A stretch of 64,000 nucleotides of DNA from positions 372,001 to 436,000 of the forward strand of contig PQWQ01000027.1 in the NCBI GenBank assembly GCA_002943765.1, written 5' to 3'. Below are positions 47,287-61,200 of this stretch, one piece after another. Position 1 is the stretch's first letter. Every line of letters begins with the position of its first letter. The position numbers and the translations under genes are program-made. The DNA comes from Psoroptes ovis (lineage: Eukaryota > Arthropoda > Arachnida > Sarcoptiformes > Psoroptidae). The notes below the pieces were generated by a model. It searched no databases and was not told the DNA's origin. It saw only the letters and a list, made by a program, of their open reading frames with translations.

Positions 47287-47371
47287 TATTAGGTTGTCTG
47301 AAAAATTTTTGTCGATTATATCGTAGAGAATCAATGAGAAAATTGGCAAGAACTTATTGGACAACCTAATA
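47287..47371 (+). mobile_element. Hairpin MITE family 1, copy 21 (type B)
   Basis: TATTAGGTTGTCTGAAAAA and CTTATTGGACAACCTAATA. The interior GATTATATCGTAGAGAATC is type B. Confidence 0.86.
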
Positions 47372-48505
47372 GAAATTTTATGAAATCAAAATTACTTTGA
47401 TCAAAAATTAGAAATAACGAGGTATGCGACTTGAAAAATTCTTGATTGATGCAATCGTTTTATGTCACATAGAATCGATCGATTGTGTAATGCCTAATCG
47501 ATGCAACTCATGGTGTTTAATAGGCAAAAATATTCACGAATTTCGGATGAAATCAATCAAAAATCATGAATTAAATGAATCAAAGAGTTAACAGAGACAA
47601 ACGAACGAGGAAAACACACGAGACACAAAGTACATTGGTGGTTGATCAATGCAATGCTCAAATTGCATTCATTTAGTCATAAATGATGATCAATTTGTTT
47701 CACATTTAAAGCTCTGACCATCATTGTTGTTGTTTTATGATCATATTGATTAATGTTGAATGGAAAATGAAATGAATGAATGAATATTCGTAGATTGTAA
47801 AACAAAAAACAAAAATATAAAATTAAAAACCGGGAAATTCTTAGCTATAGTTGATCCGCATTCGAAACTATGGAGGCTATAGATTCATTCTTATATTGAA
47901 TATCAATATTCATAAAACACCAATAATAATCAAAAATGGTTCACTGTCATTATTATTAATGCTGTTGTTGTTATTGTAAATAATTATTGAGGTCTATTAC
48001 GAAATGGTTGGTAGGTAGGCCATGTCATGTGTTCATTCAATTCATTGATTCGATTCAATCGAACTCATTCATTCATTTGTTTTTGTTTGTTTATTAATCA
48101 AGTTAAATTAGTCTTTATTATCACTGTTGCTGGCGTTTCCATTGTCGATCATCAACAACATCAACATCATCACCAACATCGACATCATCATCATCCGAAT
48201 CATCATACATATTAATATTGCACGTTTTTTCATTTTTCTCTGGTCTAAAAGTTGTTTATAATATTAACTCATATAAATATATTCGTATTAATACAACGAA
48301 ATAACCAAATACAAACAAAAACAAATGGTTCATTTTTATTGCTGATTGTTGTTCCTCTTCATCATCACATTATTCATATATACGTATATGTATTTTGGTT
48401 AATTTTTATATGGATTTTTTCAAATTAATTGAAAACAACAGTTTTTCTCTGGATATGCATATGCATTGTATGGATTGTATGCATATATTTTCCATTGATA
48501 TCAAT

Positions 48506-48506
<1 letters not shown>

Positions 48507-48539
<33 letters not shown>
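48507..48539. repeat. Poly-T tract (33 bp)
   Basis: An uninterrupted T run ending 8 bp before a family-2 palindromic element. Confidence 0.95.
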
Positions 48540-48540
<1 letters not shown>

Positions 48541-48547
48541 TTCAATT

Positions 48548-48671
48548 ACATGGCTTAAAGTTTTTATTCAGAATTTTAAAGTTAATTTTCGTACTTTTAA
48601 ATGCAAATTTCATATTGTAAATTTACGAAATTGAATTTTAAAACTATGAATTAAAACTTTACAATTCTGTA
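48548..48671. mobile_element. Palindromic MITE, family 2 (copy 2)
   Basis: TACATGGCTTAAAG on the left and CTTTACAATTCTGTA on the right are degraded termini. The arms TTTTAAAGTTAATTTTCGTA and TTACGAAATTGAATTTTAAA remain paired. Confidence 0.75.
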
Positions 48672-49500
48672 TCATCATCATCATCATCATCATAAACAAT
48701 TCACAAAGTATTTCAATATATTTTTATAATTGTTGCTGGTGTCGATGACGACGCTATTTATTTTTTTATTGTTGTTGCTGGTGTTGTCTATGTTATCATT
48801 GATTTTTGGTTTATTTTTCATTTTGTTTGGTTGATCGGTTGTCATATGGATATAAACAAGCCTACATTTACACTCATACAAACAAACAAATAACCATAAC
48901 AATAATTATGATGATAATAACAACAGAACAACGTAACTATTAAATAAAAGGAATTGAAAAGGAATGGAATCGTTGATGAATGGATGATGATGATCATCAA
49001 AAATTGTGTGGTTTCCAATTGAATTTGTTTACATTCATTGAATTGAATATTGAATAGAATTGAATATTGAATTCAATGTTTGGTGCATAACATTCGATAG
49101 ACCAAACATACACCATACAAGAATATTGCTGTTCAAAGTATACTTGGGAAATTCTTCGTCATTTTTTGACCAAAGAATTTTTGAAAATTGAAATAGTGGT
49201 AGTAGTAGTCATATGCTGACAATAATGTATTGCAGTATCTGACATTTTTTGATGGTATTTCATATTTCCAAGTGCAGAAATGAAAAAATCAATGATAATG
49301 ATGATGATGAACCATTGATTTACTTTTACATTAAAAATGAATTGAAATTGAATGGAATAGATTCAAGGCGTCTAATCATGTTGAATCAAGTAGAAATTAC
49401 GAAGAATACAACGAACACAACGAATACCGTGATTCGATGAGAATTTAATGGTTTTCATTTTTGGGGCCCAAATATCATAGCAAAGTTTTGACAAGGAAAA

Positions 49501-49584
49501 TATTAGGTTGTCCGAAAATTTTTTGCCAATTATATCGTAGAAAATCATTGAAAATTCGGCAAAAACTTTCCGGACAAGCTAATA
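49501..49584 (+). mobile_element. Hairpin MITE family 1, copy 22 (type B)
   Basis: TATTAGGTTGTCCGAAAAT and CTTTCCGGACAAGCTAATA. The interior ATTATATCGTAGAAAATC is type B. It lies 3' of the FARP gene. Confidence 0.87.
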
Positions 49585-49989
49585 CATGTATTTTTGTCGT
49601 TAACCAAACCACCATTTCAAACCTGCAGTACATGTCAGACAATATTTATGCGCAAACACACACACACAGAAACACACATTTGACGACGAATCATTCAATG
49701 CCAGTCATTGTGAATTGTGGAAAAAATACCGCATTTCATTAAATCTTCAAAGGGTAACCCATGACGACAAACAATTTGTGGGTTAAAAACAAGTGATCGA
49801 ATTGGACTGGAAATAAATGAATGAATTAATCAATCAAACCTTTTAACCTTTGAATATTTATAAATTTTGAATAAATAAATAAATTATTTATTTATTGAAC
49901 ATTTTGATTTTTACTCAAAAGTATTAATTACAAATCAAAGAATAACATTAAAGGTTGTTTATATGTTATCATACACAATTTACAGATAT

Positions 49990-52900
49990 TTAAATAGTCG
50001 AGGTTGTTGTTTTTTTAATCACTTCCATCCATTTATTGAATGCATATTCACTTTCAGCCCGGAAAAAATAAACATGTTTTTTAAATTGCAGTTTGAATAC
50101 AAAATTTTTACTCATATTATCAGCATCGGATGGTATCGATACTTTGTAACCGATCACCGGTAAACTGGCCAATGGATAATTGTCCTGGGTTGATTAAAAG
50201 TTTCAATGAAATTCGATAAGATTAATTCTATTCAATACAAAAAGACTTACCTCGGATGATTTGTAGAAAAATAGACAAAAATGTGTAAATTCGACCCATA
50301 GCTTTTGCCAACCGCTACTGTTTTTAAATTTACGCAGTAAATAACCGCTAAATGATACCTATGAAGATTGCGAAATTAGAAATGATCTTAAAATTTGAAA
50401 TAAAAGAATCATGTCGAAGAAACTAACCGTCAATGCATAACGATAATCAACATTGGTTATCATACAATTACGTTGCCAACAAACATGAATTATTGTATTT
50501 GTTCGGAATTGTTGCTGTTGTTGTTGATGATGATGAGGATTATCATTAAATTCATTTTCATTCAATTTTTGTTGATTTTTATAATTTTTCCAATGTTCAT
50601 TCAATACCAGATCGATTTTATCCAATAAATCAGTGGATGGAATTGATTGTTGTTGCTGTTGATGATTCATCATCAGGCTATTGTTTTGTGCTGATGTTGT
50701 CAAAATTAATGCCGATTCTTTTATCGCTTTGATCCATGATTGTCGATCAATTTCAGAGCTAAATGAATTGAGAATTGATTAGTCAAAGTGATTGAATTAA
50801 AATTGATTACCTTGCAGCAAGCATCAATATCTTGTTTCCAACATAAATAGTAAAACAATAATTATGTTCAAACTTGGTTTCAGTTTCTTCAACAAATACA
50901 TTGTACAGTGAAAAATAGCCATGAATTTTGAATTGATAATTCAAACATGTTGTACGACTAGCATAAATTAATAGATCAGAAAACTGATTTGATTGAAAAT
51001 TCATTAGTTTTTTGGTAAATAATTACAATAAAAAAAATTCAAAAATATTACCAGAAAAAATAGCCTCTGTTGAAAACCTTTCTTCGATAATTTCAACAAA
51101 CAGCCCTCGCGTATAAATCTTCGACCGGATTGAACAATATTTACAAAGCCAGCAATATCTCGCTGTAATTCGATTAGAATAACTAAATTTATCTACGATC
51201 ATTGAAAGGATAAAAAATTGATTAATCAATGAACTGGTGATCATTAAGACTAATCTAATCATTAATTTACCAATGAATCCAATGTGTTTGAATATTCATG
51301 ATTGAAATTATTGATTTGTTCAACTAAATCTGTTTGATGAATGGAAATTGATTGAAATCAATCATTATTAAAATAAAGAAAATGAAAAGATCAATTATAC
51401 TTACGTTTTAAATTAAGATAATCACAATGATTGGCACAATAACAATCGATTAGTTCTGAAATAATTTAAACAAATGATTATGATGGCATTTTATCAATTT
51501 TAAAAGGGCTTACTTTGAATAATATTGGCATAATAATTGAGATGAAATGCAGGTTTCACTAAAAACGATGTATATGGCAGGTAACAACCTTTTTTTGTTT
51601 CAAATTCTCGACAACATTGTTCAAATTCTTTATTATTACAAAAATTTGAATTAATACGTTCCAATATGAATGGTAAACGTTCAATAATTTGTTCATAGTG
51701 CTGTGAAAGGGTTGAAAAGAAGATGAATTCAATAAACAACCAATCAATCAATAGTCATAAAGGCTTACCCCCATCCAATTGAGAATTTCATTCAACACAG
51801 TACTCAATGGTGGCAATGAATCGAAACCATTTTTATCCCTTTTTATTTGGATTGAAACAAGGAAGATTTGAATAAATAAACGATTAAATATCATTTTAAA
51901 ATGAACAATCATACCAAATAAATAATAAATATTCGATATCATGTAGAAATTTTTCATGAAAATTAATTAATGGTTCCGAAACATTTAATAATAATGATAA
52001 CATTTCAGCTGAACGTGATGGTTCTTTGGATACATCATTATGAAACCACTTTTGATTCGATTGAAATATGAATAAAACATTAAATCAAGATTTAAAGAAA
52101 GTAAGAAGGAACAGATATACCTCACGCATTGATTCCAAATCTTTGAGATACGTCCGTTCAGACATGACCAAATCACGAAATACATAATAATCTTGATTCA
52201 TACGTCGTTTCTTAAGGTTTGAAATTTTAAAAATTATAAAAATTTAAGATTTAAGTCAATTTTCTATAATTTTAATACATACAAAACCACGAAATTCTAA
52301 TGTTGAATTGAGATTAACCGTGGATAGATTTAATGTTTGATGAAATGAATCAATTAATGATGATGATTGCTGTGATTGTAATGTTGTTGAATGTAGCTCA
52401 TCATTTTTATAAGGTTGGTGTTGTTGCTGCTGCTGCTGATGCTGTTGTTGAAGATGATATACACCTAAAAATTTTGAAATCAATTTTCATGTTAAATTAA
52501 TTCGATTTTTTGAATTATGATTAGCTTAGATAGACATAAAGACAGCAGAAACAGATGATTATTATTGCTTGGAAAGAAATAAGCAAAAGCTTTTCATTTA
52601 TTATCAAAGATTAAAGATTAAAGATCAGAAAGAGTTATAAATAAACAAAATTAAATGATAACAATTAATTAACAGATGATTAATTAAAAGACAGTGAAAA
52701 ACAGGGAAAACAATGATTAATTAATTAACAAGATTAAGACAATTTAAAGGAATTTAAATATGACCAAAGAATTGTTTGTTTAATGTCATCATATGAAAAT
52801 TGTTCTTTTGAATTCGTAGAATGACATTGATTCAATTGTTGTTGCTGTCGTAGACGATGATAATCATCATAATAATCCTCGATATTCATATGAAAATTAT

Positions 52901-55215
52901 ACAACCGAAAATCGTGATGAAAACTTTCCAATAAATTTTTCAATAAAATAAATTGTTTCAAATCACTGTAATCATAATTAATGAATAATAATTTTTTTGT
53001 TTGTAAACAAAATAATTTATAAAGATAATTTCGTAATTCATAATGATCATGAAGATAGCTTTCAACTGGATCATCTTCTTGCAAATTTAAACTATCATCT
53101 AAATATAAATAACTATAAATAAATGGTAAATTTTTGACTAAAATTAATTTTGTATCAGTTGTCGATGTTGTTGATGATGTTTTCATATTTTTTATTGTCA
53201 AATATAATTGTTGTTGTTGATTATTGAGATGATTATTGCAATAATTATATTTATATTGATCAATATTGGTCAATTTTCCGTGATTATTATAAGCATTATT
53301 AGAATTAAAATCATGCAACAATTTATGTGAATGTTCATTTTGATCGATTATCAATGATAATATTGATTGTAAATGATTAGAATTGATAGTATTATTAGTG
53401 TTATTATTATTCATTATCAAACCTGATGATGATCGTTGATCATTATCATTATTATTAGCATTATTTATGTTATCATTGTTCATTGTATCACAACTTTTAT
53501 AATAATTTTGATTCATGGTTATTCCATTATTCATGATTGGTTCAGTATTATTTTGTCGATTATTATGATGAATATCTATACATGTTGATGATGATGTATT
53601 CAATGATGATGATGCAGCATTATTCAAATGATTATCATCATTTGAATAATCTTCTCGCCTTTGTAATGAATTGAATTTTATGCTATTTGATCTAATTTTA
53701 TGAAAAAAATTCGAATATTACAGAATTCCAAGAATTGTCAAGGTACAAACCTTTGAAATGGCCGCTGTTGTTGCTGCTGAATAGTTTGATCACTGGTTTT
53801 GATGTATTCCGAAATTTGTTGTTGCGTTCTTCCCGTGTACCTTTAATGTAATCGAAATATTGAAATAAATTTCAAAATATCGAAAAATATTCATACCTAA
53901 ATGATGAACCACGACTAAATATTCGTAATTTTTTCCTTGTTTTTTGTTTAATTTCAATACACTTGAAAAATGAATGCTGCTCGATACATTTTTTCCAAAA
54001 ATTTTTACATTCATTACGATGTTGAAATATAAATTCGAGTTGATCACCGAAAAATTCTTCTTGATGTAATTTAATAAAAAATCTTTTACGTTTAAAACTC
54101 AGTTTTCTTATCTTTGACCAATCAATAATGTTTACTTTGGTATAATTTTGAAATATCAGAATTCCATTATGAATACAAGACAAATTCAATGGTACACCTT
54201 CATGATCTTTAACTGATGATAATTTTACACCATACATGTCCAAGTTTTTGGCAATTTCCAGCAGCTGTAGATCAGCATCGGCCGGTGACATACCACTTTG
54301 GATGTATTCGAAGAAAAAATAAAGAATTAATTAAAATTTTTCATTTAAAATCTCAAAAAAATAAATAAATTTACATTAATTTTTTATGATTTTCAATTAT
54401 TTTCATAATAAATTCATCATCATCATCATCATCGTCATTATCTTGTTGGCCATTATTATTTCCATTACTATTATGCCTACTATTTTGTTGAACGAATTTA
54501 TATTGTTTAATATAATCAACATAATCTTTATGCAGTTGTTGATTATAGCTGCCGCAATTATCATTATCATAATCACCATATTCAGCTTGTACAATATATG
54601 ACAATAATACAATGGCAATGTTATCATTACAAATTAAATCACCATTTAATAAATCTTTTTTAATTTGCAAAGCAAACAAATAACGAGTTAGCTCATCTTC
54701 TAGCTTCACTGGTTCAATCGTATAAAATTTAACAGCAAAATTCATTATTAAATTATCCATTGATAGCGATAATTGTTTATTAATTGGCCGTTCCAAATCT
54801 AGCCAATATTGTATCATATTTTTATCAAAATATTCAAGACCAAAATAATCAAATTCAATTAGATTCAGTGATTGACAAACTTGATAGAATAAATCTTTGG
54901 CCAATGCTTTTTGCTATTAATGGTTTTCAATTGAAATAGAAAAATTATTGAGATTAGAACCTATTAAAAATTTCAAAATACTGAAACACTACGTACATTT
55001 ATTTGAAAAACAGTTTTTGATTCATCTAAAAAATTAATTACAATATTAACGGTTTGTGTTGTTTCGGAATTCAACATTGTTAATGATTTTTTCATTGATA
55101 ATGATCGTGTAGTTGTTGTTGTCCCCGTTGATGGTGGTGATGATGATGATGTTGAGGTAATCATTGCTCGTTGCTGGAGCTGCTGATGATGATCAATTTC
55201 GTTTGAATTTTCCAT
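49990..55215 (-). CDS. FARP1: FARP1/2-type FERM, RhoGEF (DH) and tandem PH protein
   Basis: A membrane-cortex Rac/Rho exchange factor. FERM exons are 55215-54997, 54913-54375, 54295-53897 and 53840-53751; linker exon from 53691. DH-PH-PH exons are 52464-52283, 52210-52121, 52048-51915, 51838-51769, 51700-51514, 51455-51405, 51329-51271, 51192-51052, 50983-50811, 50758-50428, 50358-50251 and 50184-49990. All phases agree except the linker exit. Hallmarks are FYQVCQSLNLIEFDYFGLEY, DELTRYLFALQIKKDLLNGD, LQLLEIAKNLDMYGVKL and FSRGSSFRYTGRTQQQISEY (FERM-adjacent). DH: VMSERTYLKDLESMRE and KKGCYLPYTSFLVKPAFHL. PH1: FIREGCLLKLSKKGFQQRLF. PH2: GYLLRKFKNSSGWQKLWVEF and HVYFFRAESEYAFNKWMEVI. Linker exit is phase 1; donor CAG|GTTTGA at 53422 gives 1078 residues, close to human FARP (about 1050). 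Confidence 0.92.
52734..53691 (-). CDS. FARP1: FARP linker exon with an in-frame extension to a stop (possible FERM-only isoform)
   Basis: Exon acceptor TTAG|A at 53692 opens a frame (SNSIKFNSLQRREDYSND) that stays open for 318 codons to a stop at 52734. Its first third is Asn/Ser-rich. Its last part is not low complexity (NLQEDDPVESYLHDHYELRN, IEDYYDDYHRLRQQQQL). Phase-1 donors that would join the DH exon at 52464 exist at 53422 (CAG|GTTTGA) and 52966 (TACA|GTGATT). If neither is used, the product ends here as a 734-residue FERM protein without GEF domains. No similarity of the extension to a known domain was recognised. Confidence 0.5.
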
Positions 55216-56276
55216 ATTTACAATTTAATGATTTGAAGCGAATATTTGATTGATAATTGAACGCACGCCCAAATTCATTAATCCACAAATTTTTTCATCA
55301 AAAAAAACAAAATCTGTGAATCTAATCATTGGTTCAAATGTAAACAAATGTGTCTTTGGGTATTGTTTACATGTTCATATTGACAAAAATCCATAAATTG
55401 AATGGACTTGAAAATTCTTCACAGAAAAAAAAATTGAAAATAAACAATTTGTTTTGGCCGAAAAAATCATTTTTCCAACAAAATATTGAACATTAAATCA
55501 CATTTAAATGATGTAAACAAACAGTTTTTCTTGAACAATTTCAATGATTTAACCATAATAAAACAAGTAGAAATAAACAAATGACACACAATTCAATATG
55601 AAAACTCGAACAAATCAATACTGATTTCGGGGTTTTTGGGATTGATTGATTGAAATGAATGAAATTTTCAATTTTTTTAAAATGAAATTTTCAAACAACA
55701 AATAAACATTCATTCATTGATTCATATGTTCATTTGGTATTTTTTGATTTTGCCGAAATAAACAAATGAATAAATAAATAATTGAAAAACTTGTATTTGA
55801 ATTCAATTCAGTTTTGTTGTTTACTTCTTCAAACACAGAGAAGAAGATCTGTTCTATATGTCTACATTACATTCAAAACCAACCAAATGGGCACACAAAA
55901 TAAATGCTAAAAATATCTTTTTGGACGGCAAATCTCTTACATTATCTTCTTCTTCGTCTTCTACTTCTTAACCACCAGTGAATGCTCTCTTTTCTCTCCG
56001 CTGATTTCTGGTGTTTTGATATATATTTTTTCTTGTGTTGTTAGAGGAATGGAAAATCAATGATTGAAAATGGTAAGACACTGCCATTACCATTTACCAT
56101 TGCCACCACCACCACCACAAGAAAATTTGAAAATCATCAAAATCAATTATAAATGAATACTGATTAATGAATATTGATTGATAAAAATCCAGGCTTTCGT
56201 TTTGGTGGTAAAAAAACTAATAAACTTTTCAATTATATCATTTGAACACATCTCATTTACATTATTTTAATTGAAA

Positions 56277-56361
56277 TATTAGGTTGTTCGAAAAGTTCTG
56301 GCCGATTTTCATGATCGACTCTATTGATTAAGCGGAATAAACTTTTCGGACAACTTAATAT
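56277..56361 (+). mobile_element. Hairpin MITE family 1, copy 23 (type A)
   Basis: TATTAGGTTGTTCGAAAAG and ACTTTTCGGACAACTTAATA. The interior CGACTCTATTGATTAAGCGG is type A. It lies upstream of FARP. Confidence 0.86.
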
Positions 56362-57186
56362 TAAAAAATCAAAGGGTTGATGAAAACCCATAAGAAATCA
56401 ATGGAAAAAATTCGAAAAAATTGTAAATTTTCAAATAATTCGATTCATTTATTTTGACTTTTTGTTTCTTTTGATAATGATAATTGATCATCAATCAAAA
56501 ATATTTATATTAATTTAAATAATAAAATCACTCAAAATTTTTCAATCATCCAGAATTGTACGAGGATTTCATTCATTTATTCGATGAATTAATCAATATT
56601 CAAAATGTTATAATTGCTGTTGCTGCTCATTTGTTTTCATTTTTAATCATTTTTCAAAATTTTCAAAGGTTTTAGCCTCATTTTTCACGTTGACAAATAC
56701 AAACAAAATAAACAAAGAATATATAATAAACAAAACGAAACAAAAAGAAAAAAAATAGTTATAATAAAACGATATAAGAAATAAATAATTGATAATTAAT
56801 GGTGAATAGTTAATTTAGATAATTTTTCATCATCATTTTTTTTTTAGTTTAGTTGATTTGAATCAATTTATCAATTTGCATTGTGTGTATTTATTTGTGT
56901 ATTTGAATTGTTTGCGTTGTTGGAAATCAATGGAATGACATTAAATGAGGGTTTTTTTGAATGTTTCGATGTATTTGATGAATGACAAGATGAATTTTTT
57001 TGAAAATTCAATGATTTGTTTTAATTTTACTTTATTTTTGTTGAATTTAAACGTTAAATTCAATTGATTTCTTTCCATTTTGTGCTCTTCAAAAGACTTC
57101 AATTGACATTTACACACATTGACTATATTATCACTGAGGTGTTTTTTGTTTTCAAAGTTTGTTGTTTGTTTGTGCACACCACACAA

Positions 57187-57250
57187 AAACATTCGAAAAT
57201 CGAATCACAAAACATTCGAAAATCGAATAAAAAAAAAACATTCGAAAATC
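57187..57250. repeat. Triple repeat of a 19-bp AACATTCGAAAATCGAAT unit
   Basis: Three near-identical copies are separated by a few A/C bases, and the third is truncated at ATC. Each unit contains the palindromic core TTCGAA. Confidence 0.8.
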
Positions 57251-57367
57251 AATCAAAATTATTTGTGTTTGAAAAACAAAGAAAATTAATGAATGGATCA
57301 TTTTTTTTTCAATGTGAAAAATGAATGAATGAATGTTCATAATAATCAAATAAAATTAATTAATTAA

Positions 57368-57421
57368 ATAATAATAATAATAATAATAGTTATAATAATA
57401 TTAATAATAATAATAATAATA
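57368..57421. repeat. (AAT)n-rich microsatellite
   Basis: Two blocks of TAA/ATA triplets broken by a GTTATAATAT segment. Confidence 0.85.
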
Positions 57422-58223
57422 AACAGCAACAACAATTATTTGATGATAATGATGATGTATAGTAATAATGATGTTATGATGATGGTTGACGATGGTTAAT
57501 GATTGAAAAATTTGACATTTTTTTTTTTTTTGAATGATTTGATTTGATTTGATTGATGATTCATGATGAAATTTGAATTGTTTTTTTCCATTTCTTGCTT
57601 GTTGTTTGGTTATTTTTGATTAGTTTTTTTTTATACAAATTGACCATATTATTTTTCGGAGTGATGGACAATGACGGTTTGTTTGAGAAACATCGGTAGG
57701 TGATCATTAATTATTACCATAATTCGATTGATTTCATTTTTTGTTCGATGAATGAATGAATAATTTTTTTCGGCTGCTTTTTTTTTTCGGTGATTTTGAC
57801 ATTTTTTTTTTTTTTTGTTGATTTTGAGTGATTTATTTTCGGGTCAAAGTGGAGAGTTCAAGTGTGTGATTGTGGGGGTGTGTGTGTGTGCAGATGTGTA
57901 TTTGTTTGAATTGTCAAAATAATGTCATTTAATTTTGTTTGTGTACTTGTGTTTTTGTTTGTTAGCACAATTATTGACGTCGTCGTCGTTGTTGGGAGTT
58001 TTTTCACATTTGCATTTGTTGAAATAATTCATTTTTTATCAGATTTTCAAATTGATGGAGATGGTTAATGATAATAATAATAATGAGCGTGTATTCCATC
58101 CATATATATCGATCATTAATTGGTGGTAAATATTCATTTTCAGCTATTGGTCTATGTATATTGAAACAATTTGCTTAAACGAATATATTTACTCATCATT
58201 ATTATCAATCAATCAATCAAACA

Positions 58224-61200
58224 TCAATGTTTAACATAGCCATTAATAATCAATGGTTGTGCTGCTGCTGCTGCTGCATCAACACCATTACCACCAACAC
58301 TACCATTTACAACAATACAATCATTAATTGTTGTAGTAACTGGTGCTGTTGCAGCGGTTCCTGTTGCTGTTGCCGATGACAATGATGATGGCCATTGGCC
58401 ATTTTGTTGATCCGGTGATTCGATTTGTACTTTAAAATTGGCAAATGAATGCAATAATCTGGCTGCTATATTTCATTTGGAATAATTTGATTTTGGAGTA
58501 AAAAAAAAGAAATACGTGAATTAATTCAATGATTGAAATGATTTGAAATTTTGGTTGGAAAAAAAATATTCCTACTGATACCATTTTCATTACTTTCAAA
58601 TAATTCTGTGGTTTCCGATGTTTCCGCTTCAGAATTGGATGATGTTGATGAAACACATGAACTACATTCACTAATACTACGTCGTTTAGGTATGGTTGGA
58701 TATTGTATAAAGCTTGTATTATCTTGTAATTGTCCGAGTCGTTCACGTAAATAATTTTGTTCACGAATCAATTGTTCTTTTGTTGATTGATGTTTTTTAT
58801 CTTTTTCTTCAAGATTCTATGAATATTTAAAAAAAGATTTAAGTAAATCTTTGATTGAAAATGAATTCTAAGCCAACACATACCTTGATGAATGCCTTGG
58901 CTTTGGTCAACAATCCCAATGTTGTATGACGATTCGATTCTGGACCTAATGGTACAATTTCTTTAAGTTTTTCTAAACAATTACGCAAATGGGCCCGTCT
59001 AAGGTTATGAAACCACAAAAATTATTAAAAATTATCCAAAAATCAATCAATTATAAAAGCATATTTACCGATTTTTTTCTAATTCATTATGGGTAGTTCT
59101 GTGTAAAATTTGAAATGAAAAAATGAGAAAAAAATTAAAATTAAAATCGATCAACAAAATCCATAATTAATAATTGATAATTAATCAATTAATTCATCAA
59201 AATAATTCAATTAAACCCTAATCAATCCTTATAAAGATACCCTTTCCATCATTTATTTATTTATCATTAAATGATTATAATGAATCATTCAACTTCATTA
59301 TACTTCCATTACCATACACACATTTATTCATACAGAAAATACATAAACACACACAGACACACACAGAGTGTGTATTATGTCCACCATTCATCATCATCGA
59401 TTTTTGATGATTATTGTATTTAGGTTGTCCGTAAAGTTTTGGCCGATTATATCGTAGAAAATCATTAGAAAATCGGCAAGAACTTATTGGACAACTTTAT
59501 ATTTAAATGATATGAAAAAAAAAAACAGGTCGAAAACTTTGGGTTAGTTCATGGTCATCATCATCGTTATCATCAAAATTATTATGATCATCAAAGCATT
59601 ATCATTATTATTTGATATTTGTGAATATGTTTTTTCAACTAAATCAAAACACAAACACAACATCAAACATAGTTGACCATTATTATCTTATTGTATCATT
59701 ATTTCCATTAGGTTGTCCGAAAAGTTTTTGCCGATTTTCTCATAATTCCCTACGATATAATCGGCAAAAACTTTTCGGACAACCTAATATTTATTTACCA
59801 TTATTGTTATTTTAGAAATGGCAAGATAGCTTTCAAACAACAACAACAACAGCAACGAAACAAGAGTCAAGCGAGGCCAAGAAACAAGTCGCGCCAGTTT
59901 TTTTTTTCTTCAAAGTGTGTTTGCACTCAAAAAAAAAAAAAAACTCAAACATTCATACAAGGTTTTCAAGTTTTATTTCATAGTTTTAAAATTTAATTTC
60001 GTAATTATACAATTGAAAATTATAGCTAAAATTACGAAAATCAATTTTAAAACTACGAATTTAAACTTTAAACTTTGTTTTTAAAAAAAATTGTTTTGTT
60101 TGAAATAAAAAAAAAATAATTATGGAAAATACAAAGTCAGTAACCTTTGTCCATACATGCACTCACACTCAATCGTTTATGAACTAAAAAAAATTCAATT
60201 CAATTCATTTCATTTCATTTCCATCTATTAACCAATTCAATTGTATGCTAAAAGTTTTTTTGTTCATTTTTTTCGTTCGAAATTTCTCATAGAAAACTTA
60301 TGCAAAAATAATGTAAAATATTAGGTTGTCCGGAAAATTCTGGCCGATTTTCACAGGCAACTCTATCGATTAAGCCGAATTAACTTTTCGGACAATCTAA
60401 TAAATGGAAAAAGGGTCACTGCTTGGTTATTTTTTTTGTTGGTGGTGGTTGTTTCAAGATTTTCAGGTTTTTTTTCGTTCTATTATTTCTAATCAAACCT
60501 TTTAAAAATAAAAAGAAATCACATGTCATAATCAAATAGCATCATACACCATGTGCCTTTGAACAACAACAACAACAATTGAACAGAGAGCAAATTGAAA
60601 TATTGGGTTGTCCGAAAAGTTTTTGCCGATTTACTAATTGAAAAACATTTGAAAATCGGAAAAAACTTTACGGACAATCCAATATATGGAGATAATTTCA
60701 AAACATTTAAAACATTTTTCAAACAAATTGACAAATTTGAAAAATTTCAAATCATCAAATTTGATGAAATCAAATGAATCATAGAAATAAATCAAAATTC
60801 AAATTGATATCTTTGATATTTTCCATTGAATTTTGATTCATCATTGAATTTTCAATTGAAAATCGAATGATGTGTATTCAAAAATGTATAACCTTATGCA
60901 CCATCACCACCACCACCACCACCATTCATTCATCCATCCATCAGGCAATTTTTAAAAATTCATTTTGTGACTATTTATTTTAAACAAATCTTCCAAACAA
61001 AACAAATACTGAAAGCTGTCAATGTACGAATACTCATGATGATTATTATTATTGTTTGTATTATTTCAATTTCCTTGCTTTCCAAATGAAAACAAATGGA
61101 AAAAATCCATATGGAAAACCAATGCACGCAAGCCACCACAGCAAGCAAATACATCAAATACATTGAATTGGAGAAACATCCATTCAAAACGGGCAAAAAA

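Larger units (their letters stand above)
43971..49989. other. Intergenic region between muscleblind start and FARP stop
   Basis: About 6 kb. The right-hand part is 3' to FARP and the left-hand part is upstream of muscleblind, where distal promoters or non-coding 5' exons are expected but not recognised. It holds hairpin copies 20-22, one family-2 element, 39-bp poly-A and 33-bp poly-T tracts and a CA repeat at 44927-44946. No open frame has family similarity. Confidence 0.55.
55216..58223. other. Intergenic region between FARP start and MXD stop
   Basis: About 3 kb with the FARP promoter at the left and the MXD 3' UTR at the right. It has one hairpin element (56277), a triple 19-bp repeat (57187-57250), TAA/AAT triplet runs (57368-57421) and poly-T runs near 57520 and 57800. 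No supported gene. Confidence 0.55.

Noticed and set aside
56941..57349. Overlapping frames on both strands 3' of MXD
   Set aside because: Low-complexity AT-rich sequence covering the triple 19-bp repeat; no family match.
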